Shown in pieces: positions 1-8,756 of a stretch of DNA of 64,000 nt. The stretch is taken from positions 17,868,805-17,932,804 of the forward strand of contig OW203736.1 of NCBI GenBank assembly GCA_934045075.1, read 5' to 3'. Source of the stretch: Yponomeuta sedellus. Its lineage: Eukaryota; Arthropoda; Insecta; Lepidoptera; Yponomeutidae. Position numbers and translations under genes: made by a program. Position 1 is the first letter of the stretch. Each line of letters starts with the position of its first letter. A model generated the notes under the pieces. It had not been told where the DNA came from, ran no database searches, and worked only from the letters and a program-made list of their open reading frames with translations.

Positions 1-170
1 CAGTCGTTCTCACTTTGTGTTTACTGCTACACGTGTCTTCATTTTGTTTTACCTCACTGTCTCGCTTTGTCCGCGGATTCCGCTGCCTACTTATTTGACT
101 ACTTTGCTCGTTAATTGGACTGTGTCTTGCATACTGATTTGGACTTTGTTTACTTGGAAGTGTAAAAAAG

Positions 171-344
171 ATGAGTTACACGTTAAGTGAATACGCAGAA
201 ATGCACTATTTTTATGGAGTTGCACAAGGAAACGGCCTTGAAGCAGCGCGACTGTATCGCGAACAACTTCAACGTCGTGGTGGGCCGCAACCTGAGCATT
301 ATCCCGACCATCGCGTTTTTATTAACACGCACAATACCGCATAA
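171..344 (+). pseudogene. N-terminal HTH piece of mariner-like transposase
   Basis: A 57-codon frame begins MSYTLSEYAEMHYFYG and ends at TAA 342-344. The pattern YxxxEYAxMHxxYGxAxGN...AxxxYRxQ..R matches the HTH domain (DUF4817-like) that starts many insect mariner-family transposases. It is followed by the HRVF-x-N-x-H stretch that normally leads into the second HTH. The continuation lies 3.5 kb away at 3831, so this is one half of an interrupted gene. I chose the ATG at 171 because the domain begins directly after it. It is too short to work as a transposase. Confidence 0.7.
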
Positions 345-627
345 GCATCCAGAGGCGGCAAAATAAAAGTAATAATGGATTTACAGTTGTTTTATTATGC
401 CTTTTCAGAAAATGAAAAAAAAACATGAAAAAATTTAAAAAAAACATGGTGGGAAGTCAGTTCCCTCTGCCCGTGATATGACTAGGTGTGGTCAGGTATG
501 ACCAGGTGTCATGGGTACTAAATCTGATTGATTTACTTATTGCTTGTGAAAAGCAGTAAAGCATGGTAATATGCAAAGGGCAACTCCACAGCTTGAGCAC
601 ATTATTTTTGACCGCTTGTCATTTTCT
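345..627. other. Noncoding left flank of piggyBac A
   Basis: AT-rich sequence with A-runs around 410-446 and a directly oriented copy of the piggyBac terminal motif at 448-471. No coding frame is convincing. It presumably contains the 3' untranslated part of the piggyBac transposase gene and the degraded left end. Confidence 0.5.
448..471. repeat. piggyBac terminal-type motif, internal copy
   Basis: GGTGGGAA...TTCCCTCTGCC matches the right-terminal motif at 3794-3817 in the same orientation. The motif is itself an imperfect inverted repeat (GGGAA/TTCCC). It looks like a subterminal repeat, not the left terminus, because its orientation is wrong for an outward end. Confidence 0.6.
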
Positions 628-1144
628 TTAGTACTGCACATTCAGCAGCGTTTGTAGCTCTGCAATGCTACAGGCATATGGTCCCCAACGTTGGTGTAGC
701 GAATTTCTTCGGCAACAACATGCAAAGACTTTTGGCGGTTCTCCGATATACAGGTTTTTTTTTCTGGAGACGTAGTTTACCAGACCAGAACGTCGTTTTC
801 TGTTCGAGAATCCACTGATCAGGCCTCTAGCGACAGATACTCGGAATTCAAGATTTGTGAGTTTTATTACATTTGTATTTTGGCAATACAACAAGTATGC
901 ATTTGTTATACTGGCATCTAAAAGAAAGTAAAAGATGCGGACCCACCATCTCTTACTGCGTCTGCCAACTGAGTAGGTACCCTTCTTCTGGTCGAAGCGA
1001 TCTACCCCTCCCATTCTTTTGGTGTATTCCTTTATGGCTAAAGGGCAGTCAATTGCTTTTTTGGTGCCATCTTTTTGAGTCCGTAACACAGTTGTTTTGC
1101 CAGACTTGGGATGGAATGCATTACTCAACAGGAGGACATCCTTA
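628..1144 (-). pseudogene. piggyBac transposase, C-terminal part
   Basis: The frame carries SNAFHPKSG, then KEYTKRMGGVDRFDQ, where the Asp of GGVDRFD is the third catalytic acid of the piggyBac family, and then the hydrophobic block ending ITNAYLLY. It ends at 628-630. The preceding residues of the protein (GNVSFLIWKD) are encoded at 2017-2060, on the other side of the inserted LINE fragment, and the two junctions join in frame. Confidence 0.88.
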
Positions 1145-2016
1145 GTTCAGGGTGGTTATAACCTGGGACCGGAAGCCATAACACGTGTCCAGGTAATGAA
1201 AGACCTTGGAGTCGTGTTTGACCCTTCTCTGACTTTCCACGAGCACATGACGACCCTAGCTAGTGACTGCATGAAAAGGCTCGGTTTTGTTCTGCGTATA
1301 GTCAGGGATTTCAAAGATCCAAAAGCTGCTCGACTTTTATACACAGCTTTAGTACGGAGCAAGATCGAAGCCAGTGCCATTGTATGGAATCCACACGAGG
1401 CCAAATACATGCTGCTGTTGGAAAAGGTGCAAAAAGCGTTCCTTCGTTTCTTGTACAAGAAAATATACGGATACTACCCGTTTATGTACCCTACTCAGTT
1501 CCTGTGCGGAATGCTCGGGTTTAATACGCTAAGAGTTCGCCGGTGCTGTGAGCAGCTAGTAACAGTATGTCGCATAATCCGGGGCGAATCCGACTGCCCT
1601 GAGCTCACACGCCAAGTCTGTAGACTTGCCGTGCCGGACAACTACGTGCGAGCTCGCAGACACGCCCTGCTGGCGGTGCCAGCGGCGCGTACGGTCGCCC
1701 GCAGTCAGTCTCCGCTTGTGCGCGCACTCTCCTCGATCAATTCCCTTCTATCGTCAGCACCAGGGTGTGATCTGTTTGCTGATAAGATGATGAATGTAGC
1801 TGAAGAATGTCTGAAATACTGTGAACGAGACGAATGAAAGGATGGTCTAAATTATGTGTAAACTGTATTGGATTTTAATTTTTATTGTATGTTATGTGTA
1901 TTTTATGTCTAAATTATTAGTAAAATAGTCGCTAATTGTAAAACGAAATAGTCATATGTACTGTAATGTTCTACAATTTAAATAATAAATAATAATAATA
2001 AAAATAATAATAATAG
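1145..2016 (+). mobile_element. 5'-truncated LINE fragment inside piggyBac A
   Basis: The insertion splits the piggyBac sequence ...CATCCTTA|TCTTTCC... It holds the last part of a LINE reverse transcriptase, a short 3' untranslated region and an (AAT)n-type tail (about 1978-2015). The tail and 5' truncation are typical of target-primed non-LTR retrotransposition. No long target duplication is obvious. Confidence 0.75.
1147..1837 (+). pseudogene. C-terminal end of a non-LTR reverse transcriptase
   Basis: The protein shows the post-palm region of jockey/CR1-type LINE ORF2: KDLGVVFDPSLTFHEHM, a thumb-like region with ALVRSKIEASAIVWNP, and the basic tail. The palm domain with its FADD motif is absent because the copy is 5'-truncated. 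It ends at TGA 1835-1837. It differs from the LINEs at 10527-13040 and 39028-43186, so it is a separate family. Confidence 0.8.
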
Positions 2017-3414
2017 TATCTTTCCAAATCAGGAATGATACATTGCCCTTGACTCTCCATTTATACTGCGCTTTTTGAAGCTTCGGGTTAGATTTCACTA
2101 ATTTAGGAAGATCTTTTCTGTGTTTTCGTACGGTTCCTGTAGCAAAGATGCCATTCTCATAAAGATATTGCATTATACGGTAGTCACAAAAGAAATTATC
2201 AAATGTCACAATGATATGAAATTCCTCCAATGCTTTATCTATCAGCTTCTCTGTTAACGTCTTTATAACTTGGTATCCTAATCCTTTTTCTGTTCCGGCT
2301 TCCGACTTCCCAGTGTAGATGTAGAATTCATATAAGTAGCCAGTATTACTGTCGCAGCGGCTCCAGACTTTGTAGCCTCTCTTTATAGGTTTCAGAGGCA
2401 TGTATTGTTTCATGGAGGACCGTCCTTTGAATAAAATCATTGATTCATCAATGCTTTGAGACGAGGAGTCTTTGGCATTTCTCTGACATGCGTCATTTAT
2501 AAGATCCAACAACAGGCGTACTTTGTAAAGTTTGTCATAGTTCTCACTTGACTTTTGTGGCTGTTTGGTGTTATCATTTCGATGTAAGTTTTGCAATATT
2601 TTCTTGAAACGTTTTATAGTCATAATGTTCGCGATTTCGTCCACTCGAAATCCAGGGTCGGTAGACCAATAAAGGTCAATCGAAGGCAGGATATTGTACC
2701 CCATTATTATGATAATTGCTAAGAACGCCTTCAGTTCCTTTTTGTCTAATTGTGTCCAACTTCTATCATTCTTTTGCTCAGCATATAAGTTTGTTTGATA
2801 TATTATCAAATCATAGACCTCATCAGTAAAATATTTTTCAAACATACTCACAGGTCTAATACGGCTACTAAACATATTATTAGGTGCCAATGGAATTTCA
2901 TCGTAAACGCTAGCGTCTGGTCGAAAGCTGGTCCACTTAGTCTTTTTCCATGTTTCCTCTTCGCCATCTGAATCCTCAGTTTCTGACTCTGAATGAGTAT
3001 TATCTCCTAGTGGTTCTGACCTTGAAAGAGTCTGCTGGGTACCAGAGGAACTGGGTAAATCTTGGGCTGTTTGGGCTCTTGTTATTCGTCTAAGGCGATC
3101 ACTTTCAACAGAAGGTTGATTTTCAAGGGATGAAGTGATGGAGGGAGGGATCGGGCTATATATTGGTATTTCGGAAGCTGGGCTGTCAGGCGCTTCTGGT
3201 GTAGGTGGTTGAAGCCCATCGCTAGGCTCTTCAAAGTTTTCTAAGATCCTTTGAAGTTTCGCGGTACTGATCTGTATACACTCTTCTGATGAAGAGTGTA
3301 TACAGATCTAAATTGTCATCTGACACTTCGGGGTCGTCAGGTAAACCATAAAGATCATTCAATTCGCTCAAAATCTCTAAATCTGTCAGTATCTTTCTAC
3401 TCATTTTTGAACAT
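2016..3414 (-). pseudogene. piggyBac transposase, N-terminal and central part
   Basis: A likely start ATG lies at 3412-3414 (MSRKILTDLEIL). An acidic N-terminal region rich in Ser, Pro and Glu follows, then the DDE_Tnp_1_7 fold from about 2890. Visible motifs are MFEKYFTDEVYDLI, YWSTDP, SIDESMILFKGR (first catalytic Asp) and IVTFDNFFC (second). The frame changes at the hairpin at 3269-3308, and the LINE insertion cuts the protein after WKD. The third Asp is at 628-1144. It is inactive. Confidence 0.85.
3269..3308. repeat. Perfect 18-bp hairpin in piggyBac A transposase
   Basis: GATCTGTATACACTCTTC, a 4-nt loop TGAT, then its exact reverse complement. It lies where the transposase N-terminus switches reading frame, so it probably arose as a small inverted templated insertion. 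Confidence 0.85.
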
Positions 3415-3452
3415 ATCTACAACAAACAAAAAAATCACATGTACATGTGCAA

Positions 3453-3476
3453 GGCAAAGGGAATATAATTCCCACC
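3453..3476. repeat. piggyBac subterminal inverted motif
   Basis: GGCAAAGGGAATATAATTCCCACC is the reverse complement, with few changes, of the terminal motif at 3794-3817. It lies about 350 bp inside the right end and upstream of the transposase start, as expected for a subterminal transposase-binding repeat. Confidence 0.6.
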
Positions 3477-3793
3477 ACAACCAACCCATATAATAAAATT
3501 CTGCTTATTCCAAAGTTGAAAATATAGCTTAGTTTCAATTGAATAAACATTATTCTTTAGAAATAATAGCATCTTACCGTTTTCGAATCGCAGAAAATGA
3601 AGATTTATGAAGATTTATCTTGTTGTACGAAAATGCACCCGTTTTTCACCTTGACAACGTCAAACGAACAAAAAAAACATGGCGACCTGTCATCACCATA
3701 GACTAAAATATTGAATCATTTGTCAATTGAAATATTGCCATATGAAAAAAAATAAAATCTTTAAAATCTCAGCCAATAATATTGGAAAAAGTA

Positions 3794-3827
3794 GGTGGGA
3801 AAAATATTCCCTCTGCCTTATAAAGGG
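3794..3827. repeat. Right terminal repeat of piggyBac A
   Basis: GGTGGGAAAAATATTCCCTC followed by TGCCTTATAAAGGG ends exactly at the TTAA target (3828-3831). Terminal CCC/GGG next to TTAA is characteristic of piggyBac ends. The motif contains a GGGAA/TTCCC inner palindrome. Confidence 0.8.
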
Positions 3828-3830
3828 TTA

Positions 3831-4555
3831 ATGGCAGGCCGCATTCCTGGCCAACGAGGCGATAGGGAAGGAATCCCTAGAGTTGACCCAGATCGCAGAG
3901 AAGTTGTGCTCGAAGAAGTTCAACGAAATCCTTCCACGAGTACCAGAGCTATGGCTCGTACTCTGAACATCCCAAGAACTTCTATCCAAGACATACTTCA
4001 CGATGAAGGATATCATGCGTTCCATATCCGACGAGTCCAAGCGTTACTGCCTACAGACTACCAATTGCGCATTGATTTCTGCCAAACAATGCTACAAAAA
4101 GAACAACCAGATCCTGGATTTTTCAATAAAGTTAGATGAGTCACGTTTTGAGCGCACTGGAATTTTCAATATTCATAATTACCACACGTGGGCGGTTGAA
4201 AATCCACACGAAATGAGAGCGTCGACGTTTCAACATCGTTTCAGCGTTAACTTGTGGTCTGGTATTCGCTATGGCGAACTGATTGTTCCATTTGAATTGC
4301 CGTCCAGATTAAATGGAGAAAGATACCGACACTTTCTGGAACATGAACTTCCATTGTTGCTAGAAGACGTGAATATTGAACTAAGACGAACCATGGTTCT
4401 TCAAAATGACGGCGCTCCATGTCACTACGCAACGCAAGTCCGAAATTATTTAAATGAGGCGTACCCCAATAGATGGATCGGACGCGGCGGACCAATATCG
4501 TGGCCTCCACGCTCACCTGACCTCAACCCCATGGATTTTTTTATTTGGGGCTATT
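3831..4555 (+). pseudogene. Mariner-like transposase, second HTH and catalytic domain (frameshifted)
   Basis: From 3831 the frame gives a second HTH (NPSTSTRAMARTLNIPRTS) and the linker up to FFNKV. A frameshift at about 4130 follows. The next frame carries DESRFERTG (first catalytic Asp), the segment LQNDGAPCHYA (second Asp) and SPDLNPMDFFIWG (third acidic position). This is the usual IS630/Tc1/mariner triad. The protein stops after WGYF, so the C-terminus is missing. Together with 171-344 it is one transposase interrupted by a piggyBac element. It is inactive. Confidence 0.85.
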
Positions 4556-4560
4556 TTATT

Positions 4561-4910
4561 TTTTACTCTATCTACGGGGTTCATATTTGTTTCGTTTCTC
4601 ATGTTGGTACCTCTTGCTACAACTAGTTGATTGTAAAGGAACATGTACTCAAACAACGTAGACGGTTTAATTTAGGTATTTATTTTCAAATTTGGGCAGA
4701 GCTTCGCCCTATGATAAGAATAGTAACAAAATAGCACCATTTCTCTCATTGCTACGAGCTTATTATACAGGCGACTTCCCCACTCTCGCAACCGGCTGGC
4801 GCGAAGTGGGGTTGGCAAGGCGGCGCGGCGGTGGCGGCGGCAGCGCGGCGGTGACGAATGCTGACGTCAAGGCCAGGCGGGCATGGCTGACATGGCTTTG
4901 GCTGTCATGC
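4561..4910. other. Unassigned sequence with a GC-rich patch
   Basis: From the broken mariner end to the minisatellite there is no coding signal. 4780-4890 is GC-rich (GGCGGC runs) and unlike its AT-rich surroundings. The long open frames here are by-products of the GC bias and the repeat. Confidence 0.4.
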
Positions 4911-5105
4911 ATGGCTTTGGCTGGCATGGCTTTGGCTGGCATGGCTTTGGCTGGCATGGCTTTGGCTGGCGTGGCTTTGGCTAGCATGGCTTTGGCTGGC
5001 GTGGCTTTGGCTAGCATGGCTTTGGCTGGCATGGCTTTGGCTGGCATGGCTTTGGCTGGCATTGCTTTGGCTGGCATGGCTTTGGCTGGCATGGCTTTGG
5101 CTGTC
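4911..5105. repeat. 15-bp minisatellite, 13 units
   Basis: ATGGCTTTGGCTGGC is repeated 13 times in tandem with single-base variants (GTGG, CTAGC, ATTG). A partial unit sits at 4890-4905. A 15-bp unit keeps all frames open, producing artificial Ala/Leu/Met or Ser/Gln/Ala repeat frames on both strands. I do not regard these as proteins. Confidence 0.9.
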
Positions 5106-5184
5106 TGGGCACACGTTGGGCTTGACTTGTTGCAGTCGGCCATCCTGCAGCAATTGCTCCCGCAATGGGAACAAGAAAACATGA

Positions 5185-6042
5185 TTAGCTCTCCGACAAA
5201 TCAATTAGATCCTCGGTCTCTAGTTGTTCATATGAACTGGTACCAGTATTGGAGATCGGCGCAATGCTTATATAAGGTCGAAGAGAATCGGCAGAGACAA
5301 ACCTTGTGAAGCTTTTGTACCCTCTAAGCCCTTTTACACTAATGATCTTATAACGATCGTTACCCATCACCCTGTATACAATATATGGCCCAGAGTAAAG
5401 ATCATCTAGCTTTGTATTGGCCCTAGATGCAGAGCTAGTTGGAGCTTGCCTCCAGAGTACAAAGTCTCCCTTTTTATAAACACAGTGTAAACAAGACATT
5501 ATGTATTTCCAAATGAAACGTGTCCTTTCGGGAAACCAGTAATCAGCTTTAGTTAGATCCATACATCCGTTCAACATTTGAACGATTTTATACCTAGCCA
5601 ATGCTGAAACTACAAGTCTGTTACCATTGTAGGTTTTACGATAAAGCCTGTCATCTATCAAAGTATAGTTATTGTTGATATCAGGTTTAGTATTGCAAAT
5701 TTTCAAAGTATCTATTGTACGTTTCAACTTATCATCCTGAGACTGAACTGTATAAAACCAGTCACTAACTTCGAGTCTACTTATGTTCACAGTATCTATC
5801 GGGTTCCTACGCAGGGCATCGACATGTGTCATTCTTGGATCAGGCCGATATTCGATGTTCATATCATAGTCGTGAATTAGAAGCCACCACCTAGCTATTC
5901 GCGAAATAATATCCCGTTTAGTCAATTGAACGTCACAAGGGGGTAGAAGAAAATCATCTAAAAATGCTATCATCTCATTTGGAGGTGAATGAATGTTTAC
6001 GTTTTTGTTGCAATCTATCAATTCTACAAGTTTGTTTATCAT
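5185..6042 (-). pseudogene. Ty3/gypsy pol fragment C (RNase H end to integrase C-terminus, core deleted)
   Basis: The frame begins with the end of RNase H (ISRIARWWLLIHDYDMNIEY, then HVDALRR). It continues through the spacer and a partial HHCC zinc finger ending SCLHC, then jumps directly to the integrase C-terminal domain (KKGDFVLW, SGPYIVYRV, DRYKI). The whole DDE integrase core of about 170 residues is missing without breaking the frame. Reverse transcriptase and gag are absent. The SINE at 6052 marks its right edge. Confidence 0.8.
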
Positions 6043-6051
6043 AGTGTAAAG

Positions 6052-6170
6052 AGGTTCGAAATTTCACTGATGCCGTGAGTCGCCCATTGGCTCAATTGGT
6101 AGAGCGCTGGCACGGATAGCCAGAGGTTGCGGGTTTGAATCCCGGCATGGGTGAAATTTTTAGCCTCTAA
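6052..6170 (+). repeat. tRNA-headed SINE, copy 1
   Basis: GTAAAGAGGTTCGAAATTTC leads into a tRNA-like head at 6081-6153. The same unit recurs at 14975-15110 (minus) and 63830-64000 (plus). The head folds as a cloverleaf: acceptor CGCCCAT/ATGGGTG, D stem GCTC/GAGC, anticodon stem CTGGC/GCCAG, T loop TTTGAAT. It has pol III A-box (TGGCTCAATTGGTAGAG) and B-box (GGTTTGAAT) motifs. The body continues AGCCTCTAAATAGG. Confidence 0.75.
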
Positions 6171-7690
6171 ATAGGTTTTTTAAATAGTATTTTTTTTGCA
6201 TTGTTATCAACATACGGTGTAGTTTTAGCAGTTTTAGCGCCAAAAGCGTGTTTGTCTTTTACAGATAAGATTTCTTTATGATGATTATTTACTTTGCTCA
6301 AACAGAAGGAAATCAATGAATAAAATGGCGATGGAACACCAATACGCATGTTGCTCACAGGCGGAATCTCAGTTTCATTCTTGGATAAATCTTTGGCCCA
6401 TAAGGGGCCTGGAGTTGGCTGAGCACTTTGGTCTTGAGTTTGAGGTTTATTTGACTGGCCAAGCTGTTTTTTATATTCCGCAAGTTGGTCTGGGTAAAAT
6501 TTTTCTTCTGCCACTGCATTATTATTAAAAGGAAAAATACCAGCCTTGCGAAACCCAGCAACACAAACCTTAGGATCTACTTGAGCCCAAATTTCGGCAA
6601 TAAGTTTTGAAAAGTCTTTTTAGGCAACACCTCACCCACATGTAATCTTTGCCACTTTACAAGGGCCTGATCCCACTTGTCCTTAAAAGACTTATTAACT
6701 GCCAAATCTAGTGGCTGCCGATTGTCGCTAGTTTGTGCTGGGAGTTTTAAGATAGTGATATCCGCTTCACGTGCTTTTTCTATCATGTTTAATCATGTAT
6801 GTGTACGGCCACGCTACACATGTGTAGCGTGGCCGTCATATATGAGCAATATGGGTCGTTTATCTCCCACTGTCGACAAAAACACTTTCTCAAAAAAACT
6901 CTCAAACACATCTGTTTCCATCCAATCATTCTTGGTCACCGCATACCTAGTCCCAGGATAGTCATCCTCAGACGTCCACTGGTCCCATATGTCTTTTCCT
7001 TTGTAAATAATTAGTGGGAGAGTTTTGTCTCCAGCGGCACTAATACCCAGTAAAACCGTAGTGTTGCTTTTACCAGGTTATGCTATAGTTCTTGTAGAAG
7101 CGTATCCTTTCAAACCCACTACCTTGGTTTTACTGGGATCTTTGCAAAACCTGTCTCATCCAGGTCCATACGAGTATGTGTGAAGGTTTGTCGTGTAATT
7201 CCAATAAATTCATTTTGTCTTTCAGCAAATCATAATATATAATCCAAGGATTGCACGCTTTTTTCTGAGAATTTTCTACGTATTGCGGTTTTTTGACAGC
7301 CAGATTGTGGCGTTTTTTGAAAGACAAAACCAGTCTTCTCCTGGGATGCCGTTTTTTAACGGATTTTTTATTTGGTTTTTTGTTACGTAGTGGCCAACAA
7401 GCTAACTGTTCTTGATAAACCGAATCCGTATATTTCCATTTGATGCAAGTTTTCTGCCAATTCTGTTTCTATTTCAATTGGAATGACTGTACATCTTCCT
7501 AAAGAATCAGATTTTTCGCCATATCTACCATATACTCGAGCTACTATTGTTGGTCTAGGAATATTATATGCAACAGAGGCTCTGTACGCCGTCAATTCGC
7601 CACTTTTTACTTTTGCAATAGCTTCCAACAAGGCATCACGCGTGTATTTAGATGCTCTATCGGTTTTTCGGACATAATTTCGGACCATCT
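6170..7690 (-). pseudogene. pogo/Tigger-like transposase remnant
   Basis: Read from 7690 downward. First comes an N-terminal psq/CENP-B-type HTH (YTRDALLEAIAKVKSGELTA, then RASVAYNIPRPTI). A second block is SFKKRHNLAVKKPQYVE. Then comes DLDETGFAKIP with the first catalytic Asp (about 7140-7165), LLIYDGHATHV with the second (about 6815-6850), and TSDNRQPLDLAVNKSFKDKW with the third. Multiple frameshifts and stops separate these, one of them at the palindrome 6805-6836. The C-terminal part reaches the SINE at 6170. It is inactive. Confidence 0.82.
6805..6836. repeat. Perfect 32-bp palindrome in pogo transposase
   Basis: ACGGCCACGCTACACA is followed with no loop by its exact reverse complement. 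The left copy encodes the end of the catalytic IYDGHATHV motif on the minus strand. The mirrored half introduces a stop right after it, so it looks like an inverted duplication that killed the frame. Confidence 0.88.
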
Positions 7691-8022
7691 TGCATTCATC
7701 TGAAATACATACAACAAAATATTTAATACATCCATAAGTATATATTTATTAATTTATGCCCTTCCTTAAAACTTGGTACGGTCGGCCACAATCTAGGATA
7801 ACCCATGGTAGGTCTTATCGCTCAAGGGATAAGAGTGCCTAGCGTGTTGCCGACTGTATCCCCTCTTAGAATAATCATAAATATTTTTGATTCATGTAAG
7901 TAATACATATAAAACAAAGTAATTTTTTCCCAATGTACCTACAATTTACCTAGATAAATATAAATTTTTGGAAACGTACTAGTGTATAATTTTAAAGAGA
8001 GATAGCAATACCGTACTAGTAG
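7691..8022. other. Unassigned noncoding sequence left of the BEL insertion
   Basis: No credible coding frame. The segment holds a short GC-rich stretch at about 7775-7860 and AT-rich sequence otherwise. It is probably the 5' part of the pogo element plus older flank. No inverted repeat end was recognised. Confidence 0.4.
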
Positions 8023-8027
8023 GTAAT

Positions 8028-8296
8028 TGTTTAACGACAGCATAGGTACCGCCATCTGGTGGCGATTACCCGAACTACTTCACGCCATGATTTTCTAACC
8101 CAATCTATATTTAGCTCTCAGCGTGATAGATTGTTCGGGGGTATGCCACTAGATGGCGCTGTTGCCTTTTCGTTCGAAACCAATGTAAATAGACGTTTCT
8201 AGTTTTTAAGTCTCTCTTTCGAATACACCGCCGATCGCATCACACGTTTCGACTTTCCCTCGTCTGCTCCCCTGCCTCCTGGTTCACGTCTTTTCA
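8028..8296 (+). repeat. BEL 5' LTR
   Basis: It begins TGTTTAACGACAGC and ends CACGTCTTTTCA. It aligns over its full length with 25668-25936 with differences at roughly six positions. The TG/CA ends and the adjacent 5-bp duplication fix the boundaries. Confidence 0.93.
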
Positions 8297-8314
8297 TGGT
8301 GACCCCAATCTGCT
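8297..8314 (+). other. Primer binding site of the BEL element
   Basis: TGGTGACCCCAATCTGCT starts immediately after the LTR CA. The leading TGG is complementary to a tRNA CCA end. I cannot name the tRNA. Confidence 0.6.
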
Positions 8315-8756
8315 GAAGAGAAGAAGCCGCCGAACAGAAGAATCTCTGGACGGAGGACCTATTTTCAGCACGAAAACCTTTGGCGTCCACGCGGCCGTAG
8401 ACGAACCAAAAGTCGAACCGAGCAACCTTCTGAGGAGGACTGGGCATCGCATTCCTGCTGAGGACGAGGCGAGACTACTCGAAAAATCATTCACAGAAGG
8501 CACGAGAATCCACGCCAACGCACATTAAAACCCACATACCCTACCTACCTACCACGTTCCATACCACGTGCCACGTTGTTCGAAAACGTCGAGGACCAAC
8601 CAAGAACACGCCGAGGATACATCGAGGAGACTGCGAGGACATCCAAGGGTACTAATTCAGGTAAGTGGCTGGCGGTGTATCGTACCAATTACCTACCTAC
8701 CAAGTTTTTTTTGCCTAGAGTTTGGTTCCGACATACCTACAGAGTAACTTTCAAAT

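Larger units (their letters stand above)
345..3827 (-). mobile_element. piggyBac-like element A
   Basis: A DDE_Tnp_1_7-type transposase is read on the minus strand in two parts (2016-3414 and 628-1144), separated by a LINE fragment. The right terminus reads ...CCCTCTGCCTTATAAAGGG and abuts TTAA at 3828-3831, the target expected for piggyBac. The left terminus cannot be fixed: no outward-facing copy of the terminal motif is seen between 345 and 627, so it may be deleted. The element lies inside the mariner copy. Confidence 0.85.
1..4560 (+). mobile_element. Tc1/mariner-like element split by a piggyBac insertion
   Basis: Two blocks of one mariner-like transposase lie on the same strand, 171-344 (N-terminal helix-turn-helix) and 3831-4555 (rest of the HTH plus catalytic domain). 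The block between them is a piggyBac element whose right end abuts the second block at TTAA (3828-3831). Left of 171 is AT-rich leader without a recognisable inverted repeat. The right end is lost after the WGYF stretch near 4555. The element is older than the piggyBac insertion and cannot be active. Confidence 0.75.

Noticed and set aside
873..1145. Plus-strand ORF over piggyBac C-terminus
   Set aside because: Antisense shadow of the transposase. No domain.
4692..5309. Long open frames rich in MALAG or SQSHA repeats on both strands
   Set aside because: They are produced by the 15-bp minisatellite, whose length keeps all frames open. No domain or codon signal exists outside the repeat.
6081..6153. 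Functional tRNA-Ser(GGA) gene
   Set aside because: It folds roughly as a cloverleaf, but position 33 is C, the long variable arm of tRNA-Ser is missing, the T stem has a mismatch, and the unit recurs with shared non-tRNA flanks. A SINE head explains it better.
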